A DNA stretch of 64,000 nt, taken from assembly GCA_029224185.1 (NCBI GenBank), contig CM055194.1, positions 24,394,902-24,458,901 on the forward strand, read 5' to 3'. Position numbers and translations under genes: made by a program. Below are positions 57,511 through 64,000 of this stretch, piece after piece. Every line of letters begins with the position of its first letter. Position 1 is the first letter of the stretch. This DNA comes from Karalla daura. Its lineage: Eukaryota; Chordata; Actinopteri; Chaetodontiformes; Leiognathidae. The notes beneath the pieces were generated by a model. The model had not been told where the DNA came from. It did no database searches and saw only the letters and a list, made by a program, of their open reading frames with translations.

Positions 57511-59609
57511 TTTCCTTATCTCTCTTGTCCTTCTCCTCCTCCTCGTCCTCTCTCCCTCGTCCCTCTCATCTTACTCCTATCAGTGGCTGTCCAGGCAGCA
57601 GGATTTCCCCTGTGATGGAAACAGGCTGTGGCCCTTTGTATTGTTTCAGCAGCTCTTTTCAGCAAAATCTCAGAGTGCTCTCTGTGTTTGTGCTAGTATC
57701 ATTTAAAGTTAAGCCAGTGCTCAGGCCCTGCATATACACTGCACAGTGCAGGGCACAAGCAGAAGTGAGAAGACTCTGAAACTCTCGGCCTGCAAAGCAA
57801 AGCAAACATCCCTTGAGGTTTTCAGGGTGAGCGAGAGACAGGGAGACAAACTGTCGAAGCTTTTGAGACAGTGCACACTCGCAATGGTCGTACACCGTGA
57901 GAACGATTGTTGTTTCAGCTGTTATGTGAAGGGGGGAAAAAGCACCCGGCTGTGTAGATTGTGTGTCTGCCTGGCCTGTAAGCATGTGTGTGTACGTGCG
58001 TGTGTGTGTGTGTGTGTGTACACATCTGTGTCTGTCTTAACTGTAACTCCATAAATTTTGGGAATGATGTGTCTCTGTGTGTGGATACAAAGTAGCTAGA
58101 GCAACTATGAACCAGTATTATAGATAATGTGAATTATCCACATTAGAAATCAGCAACTAGTTTGTATTCGAGGGGGTTCTTGAAAAAACATTGAAGGGGA
58201 AAAATCTGAAAACATATGAAGAGTTGATGTAAAGACTGCTGAGTCTGCTGCAACACGTAAATACCTAATTTTCTTAGAAAATAGATGCATGACAAGTTAT
58301 CACACAGATTTGAAGCAATGGATAAATAATCCAAAGTTAGATGTAACATATACATTTGTTAACCATATATTTAGCTCCACGTGGTCTGAGGGAGTTTTGT
58401 CATTAGGACATGAGACTCAGCACTTTGGACTGAAAGTATTTCTGAGGTTTGCTTTCAGTCGAACAGGCGACAGTTGCATGTTTACTGTTATCACGGTGCG
58501 ACCATCTTTCATGCTTTCCCATCAGCCACTTTTTTTAATCTATAATCTTTACCGCAAGCATGCAAACTCATGCACACTCGTATAAGTACATTAACTAAAT
58601 ACTGTAGCAAGCAGAGATGCAGCTACATGACAAATGTTCCTCATATGTGTCTGGATTTACGATGTGATGTAAAAGGAGGAATCATTGTGTTTGATTACAG
58701 GTCTCACACACGCACACACACACGCACACAGTCTGGCTGAGTGATGTCCCTTTGTTGCGCCCTTCACTGAGCTGTGAGTGTTTGATGCCTGTCTGTGACC
58801 AAGGCTTTTCAGGCGCTGTTTTAATTAATTTGGCCATAAAATGAACTGTGATTCCCAGCAGCCTCTCTGGCACCCTCGGCTACAAAGACTTTATTAGCTG
58901 TGACAATTAATCGTCGCTAACTACCCAGACTAATCACATCTTAGATTTACTGGCAAGAATCATATGGAATATCGATTGGCTCTCCCTGATTTTGACCCTT
59001 TCAGCGCACCGTAACTCACCGAGGCAAGAGTACAATGACATCACTGGGTAAAAGTGGGCACACTGCAGGTTCTTTGGATTCGCTTCGCTTTTAGACTACA
59101 GATGCTTTTTAATCATAGCCGAGAAAACAGAGCTGGAGTTTACAGGGTGCATACACGGGGACTTGTATGTTTGTGGGGGGTGTTTGTCTGCGTGCATTTT
59201 TATTTGTTGTCTCAGCGTAATTTAATCTATGAGAGTGGGTCTGGGCCTCATTATGTAAATTAAATAACCTCATCTAAAAAGAAAGGCAGAGTGAGCTACA
59301 GCAGGAGTCACACACACACACACGCACACACGTGCGCGCGCACACAGAAGCACTGACACACGCACACACAGCAAGCTAAGTAAATAGCCTTTTTGACACT
59401 GTGTTGTAGGCTTTGTGCAGTTTGTGTGTGAGTGCATGTGTGTGTGTGTGTGTGTGTGTGAGTGCGTGTGCACATGTACTCAGAAACCTGTATGAGTCCT
59501 CAGCTGGCTCTGCTCAGCCAGTAACAGGGAGGTGAGTGTGTGAGTGTGTCACTAGGGAAAATGATCGATAGCTATTAAAACCCACCAGTGCCTCAGCCCA
59601 GATGGAGGA

Positions 59610-59758
59610 CTATTTGTGTGCATGTGTGTGTGTGTGCATGTGTGTGTGCATGTGTGTGTGTGTGTGTGTATGTGTGTGTGTGTGTGTGTCTGCGTGCGTG
59701 CATGTGTGTGCGTGCGTGTGCGTGTGCGTGCGTGTGTGTGTGTGTGTGTGTGTGTGTT
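59610..59758. repeat. GT-rich array with GC and AT interruptions
   Basis: About 150 bp of GT with CATG and GCGT variants. Generates a false 108-codon frame. Confidence 0.95.
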
Positions 59759-59869
59759 TAGCCATGATCAAGCACTATGTTTGTACAGGTGGGACACTAT
59801 ATGGCAGCAATGCTAACCTGTTCCACTCCATTTACCTTTGCAAGCTGGGGGACCCTACCAACCACACAA

Positions 59870-59876
59870 GGTGTGT

Positions 59877-59922
<46 letters not shown>
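59870..59922. repeat. (GT)n microsatellite
   Basis: 53-bp GT array with one GTAT. Confidence 0.97.
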
Positions 59923-59925
<3 letters not shown>

Positions 59926-60069
59926 TGAGTGAGTGTTTTTGTTTTAGTATGTCTCAAGCAGCATATGTGTGTTTGTGCTGTTTGTACTGTACGTGTGCAA
60001 ATGTGACTTGGAGGTTGTCAGTGTGTGTTTGGACTTGCTGGTTATTCCAGCCTGGCTTTTCAGAGGCAA

Positions 60070-60165
60070 TAAAAAAGTGAAGGGAGGAAGATGAAGGAGG
60101 GGGAAGGTGGAGAGGAAGGGAAGGAGGGAGGGAAGGAGGGAGGGGAAAAGGGGCAGAGTGACAGG
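60070..60165. repeat. Purine tract GGAAGGAGGGA
   Basis: Nearly pure G/A stretch of about 90 bp. Confidence 0.85.
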
Positions 60166-61343
60166 ACTGAGCGATTGTTTTAAGCAGAGCAGCAGTTTCA
60201 GTCTGTGGTTGAGAGAAACTGAAAGAATGAGGAATGGAACTTGTTCTGTTTCAATTTCTGAAGAGACTAAAGATAAAGAACATACAGATGCACTTGCCAA
60301 GGGGCGAAGTGTCAGAAAGCGTTGATTATAATAATGATAACAATGGTAATTTCACTTTAGTTATGATTCAATTGGTCCTACTGAGATGTAAGAAGGGTAA
60401 AAAGAGAATTAGATTTTGCTGATTGCAGTGCTATGAAACATAACTGTAAAAGGCAGACTGCTCACACTCCTTCTTGCTCTACACACACACACACACACAT
60501 ACACACAGATCCTCCTCACCACCCTCCTCTGAGACAGTCATGAAACCTGATCACAGATCAATACTGAGTGGTGATTTGGTTGTAGTCTCGCCTGGCTGTT
60601 GTATGAGTGATATCATGCCTCTTGATAATGTAATAAAAGGAACATGCATGTTTCTGATTGGCCGACAGGCACAGATCACATTTCCAGATATTGTTTTTTT
60701 TTCAGGAACTGAATTGAAATGAACTTTGCTATAATGCACCGTATTCACTGCACATAGAGAACGATGCGAAAGCAACTCTGACACCAGTGACCACTCATAC
60801 CAGACCGAGTACGTGTGCAGGAGTGAAACCTCGGAACGTGTTATATCGTCTGTTTGCGTGTTTGCGTTTTATGAAGCCACCCTTTCAGTTGTAAGATGAG
60901 CAGTGCTTTATTTTTTGTTTCATGAGTTTCGCAGACTGACGCAGTGTCTTCAAGTGTTCGCGGGAACCAGTGTCCTGTATTAGAGTCTGTAGCCATAGAG
61001 ATGAAACTCCCTAAAGGTTAAACTAATTTATGCTGAAATCGAAGGCGCTCACTTAGTCTGAGGAGTTCGAGGGGAATTCATTTGTTTCTGTTTTGGAGTC
61101 AGTCAGTGGGGACAAATCATCCATTTCAAGCTCGTTTCGTTTTTTGTTTTGATGCTCAAGAGTCCCTCTGCATTCTTGCGTATGTGTGTGTTTGCCCATG
61201 TGTGTTTGTTCATGTGTGTGTGTGTGTGTGCACGTGTATGTTGGGTGTGTGTGTGTGTTGGGTGAGGCTGAATGGAAGAGCTAAGGCTGATTGACAATAG
61301 TTTGTTCAGTTTTACTTTTACCCCAGTCACTCATCATGTATAC

Positions 61344-61495
<152 letters not shown>

Positions 61496-61816
61496 ATGTT
61501 GGCATGTGTGGCTCTGTTTCACAACAGAGCCTTCACCTGTTATTGTTTATAACGTTCATTCCTGTCTTTCTTTCTGTCTTTCTCTCTCCTTTTCGTTTTG
61601 GCTCCGCTCTCGCTGTTGATGGCTCTTCTCTCGGGCTGTTTGCTCTCTGGCGTTATTGTCAGGATTTGCTAATAAACGTGTTGGTTGTCTGGTTGCCGTG
61701 CCAACCAACAAGCAACAAATATTTGGAGCTATGTGGCACCTTCCACCAACATTCCAGGATCTGCTGTTTTGGAAAAGTCGTCTTTCTCTCCTCCCTTGAC
61801 TCTACATACAACTTTC

Positions 61817-61934
61817 AGGCCCTCCTCTCCCTCTCTCTCTCTGTCTCTCTCGCTCTCTCGCTCTCTCGCTCTCTCGCTCTCTCTCTCTCCCTCTCTCCCT
61901 CTCCCTCTCTCTCTCTCACTCCCTCTCTCTGTGG
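61817..61934. repeat. (CT)n polypyrimidine tract
   Basis: Nearly pure C/T run of about 115 bp with CTCTCTCG subunits; able to form triplex DNA. Confidence 0.95.
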
Positions 61935-62685
61935 CTGTCACCCTCCACTGTCTCTCCCCTCCTGCCTTCTGCCTCCCTTCAGATAAATGGACTCTTTGTC
62001 TCCTGGTAAAATGAACTTGAAAACAGTAGTTGGTTCGAGTGGATCCGTCCGACAGCAGGAGCACACCCCATAAGTGCACACCAATGCAGCGATGCTCACT
62101 GTTACAAGCTAAATGGACTTTTGACATGTTCAACTACAATACATTATCAATGCTACTCACTTATGACGTTACTACTGTCCTATAGACACACTGTTTACTC
62201 ACAACAGTAGACTTGGGGAATGTCACCAACCATTGGCAGCATGGTGCACATTGGACATCTGTCCATCGCAGGACACACACATGCACACTCCACTTGTCCG
62301 ATGTCACATGTTGACCAGTTCTAAAGTTGAAAGTTTTGCAAATAATATTTGACTTATTGTACTCGATTGGAAGATGTTTTCTCCTGTTGAGCATGTGAAT
62401 CTGGCGTGATGCTGGCAGATAAGAACTTCCTCAAACTGGTATATGCTGCCAGGATTTAAAGTGAAGCTTCCTTGGTGTTTGAGACTTTCAGAGTCTGAAG
62501 CCGTAATCAGTAAAATCCTCTGTTAATAATTAGATCAGGTTATGGCTCGGTTGAGATAATGCTGGGCTGCTGAAGGGCAATCAATTCTTTTAGCGGGAAA
62601 TCTGAAACCTCTGAGAAGTGATTCAGAGTACAGTACAAGTGCTGCCCGGGAATTCGCCTGCTAAGGTTTTACATGCAGGGCTGCA

Positions 62686-62734
62686 CACGCACACACACAC
62701 ACACGCCTGCATGCACATACATACACACGCACGC

Positions 62735-62768
<34 letters not shown>

Positions 62769-62782
62769 CTGCACGCACGCAC
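62686..62782. repeat. CA-rich compound microsatellite
   Basis: CA repeats with GCCTGCA and CGCA interruptions. Confidence 0.95.
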
Positions 62783-63251
62783 ATTAAGTCCAGTTCAGTT
62801 TGAGGACACAGCAGCAGAGCTATTCCCTGCATACAGCAGCAGAGTAGCTGTTGTAACGGGCTGTTCCTGCAGCGTATTTACATGTTCCCGGAGCTGAAGG
62901 AACTTTTTCAGGCATCCAGCTCAACAATATGTCTTCAGGGTTCAGGACATATTATGACAAATATGTGGGAAGATGTACACCAGAAGAAATGCAGCATGAT
63001 TTATCTTCTCGTGCACTTCTTCCTTCTGCTGAATTTATGAGGAGACAGCGGGCACTGTTGTAGTAAATTGAGCTTCTTTTTTGGCATCCTGCAGCTCAGG
63101 GCTCAGGATATATGAGCTCTGAGCTTGTACTAAGAGTCTGATGTGGTGTCTGTACAGTACTAGAATTTATTCAGTTGTTTAATGTGTCATCTAAAATGTA
63201 TTGTGGAAGGTGTTGGTGATGTTTTCATCAAATCAGATCAGAGGGAGATAT

Positions 63252-63286
<35 letters not shown>

Positions 63287-63306
63287 GTGTGTGTGTGTGT
63301 GTGTGA
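63252..63306. repeat. (GT)n microsatellite
   Basis: GT array with one TTG interruption. Confidence 0.97.
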
Positions 63307-63387
63307 ATAGCCCATCAGCACAAACTAGGTCAGTGTTTGCAGTGCTTGGTTTCTCACTAATTTCTTGTGAAGATGAGATGGTTAGTG

Positions 63388-63394
63388 TGTGTGT

Positions 63395-63468
<74 letters not shown>
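63388..63468. repeat. (GT)n microsatellite
   Basis: About 80 bp, nearly pure GT. Confidence 0.98.
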
Positions 63469-63618
63469 AGTTTGAGGTGGCTTCAATCAGTGGTTAACTG
63501 TGTGGAATGTGCTTCCGTCCTCGACACCAATCATTAATCTGTATTTACACAGTGTCGCTATGGCCGTGAGAAGTCTGCTCTCAGATCTCCTCATCACTCT
63601 ACTTTAGCACAATTCTAT

Positions 63619-63649
63619 GTGTGTGTCTGTGTGTGTGTGTGTGTGTGTC
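63619..63649. repeat. (GT)n microsatellite
   Basis: Short GT array with one C interruption. Confidence 0.95.
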
Positions 63650-63882
63650 TTTGTACACATGCAGAAATGTGTGTTGTCAGACTGGTTTGTCAGAAAGGAA
63701 CAGAAAAAAAATTCTCAGCCGAAACTGACGCCGGCACATGCACATATATGCACATGCAGTCCGTGTTTTCACATGCCAACACAGCGCAGTGATTGAGCGA
63801 GCAGTCGGAGCTCTGTCTGCACTTAAAGTCTCTGCCTCTATCTCGGGAGGTTAAGGGCTACGGCTCTTATCACAAACCCAGG

Positions 63883-63908
63883 CTGTGTGTGTGTGTGTGT
63901 GTGTGTGC
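63883..63908. repeat. (GT)13 microsatellite
   Basis: Short GT array near the right edge. Confidence 0.95.
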
Positions 63909-64000
63909 ACATGCATTAACATGCTTGTGTGTGTTTGTGTAACCCGTGTGTGTGAGTGTGTATGTGAGAGTGCGTGTTTGAGAAAACACAGACTGGCTCT

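Noticed and set aside
59602..59928. 108-codon frame rich in VCVCV
   Set aside because: Translation of GT microsatellite.

Overview
The window reads as nuclear DNA of a ray-finned (teleost) fish. Short coding exons have vertebrate splice sites. The dinucleotide microsatellites, (GACA)n and (TCTA)n arrays, LINE and Ty3/gypsy remnants and mobile-element tail repeats are typical of fish. The intact proteins are vertebrate ones (Jun, Fas ligand), plus a CARD-ankyrin protein best known from fish (Caiap). No bacterial, organellar or plasmid features were seen.

Layout. (1) 1-4.05 kb, + strand: the last two coding exons of a TNF-superfamily ligand that looks like OX40L/TNFSF4. Exon 1 lies to the left of the window. 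(2) 4-16 kb: repeat-rich DNA with a foldback element, a degenerate GTGACTT minisatellite in three islands, a strong hairpin and a broken Ty3/gypsy pol fragment. (3) 16.1-18.5 kb, + strand: two exons and a clear poly(A) region of a second TNF-like ligand, GITRL/TNFSF18-like by position and weak similarity. (4) 18.5-38 kb: mostly non-coding, with two dead LINE fragments and one coding-like broken remnant of unknown family. (5) 38.6-40.2 kb, - strand: a complete four-exon Fas ligand gene (faslg). (6) 41.9-44.75 kb, - strand: a complete five-exon gene for a coiled-coil protein I cannot name, with three GTCACGTG boxes just upstream. (7) 45.35-48.34 kb, - strand: a complete four-exon CARD-plus-ankyrin gene (caiap). 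(8) 51.2-53.4 kb, - strand: the intronless jun gene with a recognisable c-jun-type promoter. (9) 53.5-64 kb: no gene seen; dense microsatellites.

How the genes fit together. In mammals FASLG, TNFSF18 and TNFSF4 are adjacent, with FASLG on the opposite strand from the other two. The window has the same order and relative orientation, inverted as a block. The locus therefore joins T-cell co-stimulatory ligands and a death ligand to an inflammasome-adaptor-type gene and an immediate-early transcription factor. Shared regulation is an inference, not something the sequence shows.

Limits. Exon models come from splice signals, phase and protein similarity recalled from memory. No alignment, transcript or database search was possible. 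First exons of both TNF ligands upstream of faslg were not found.
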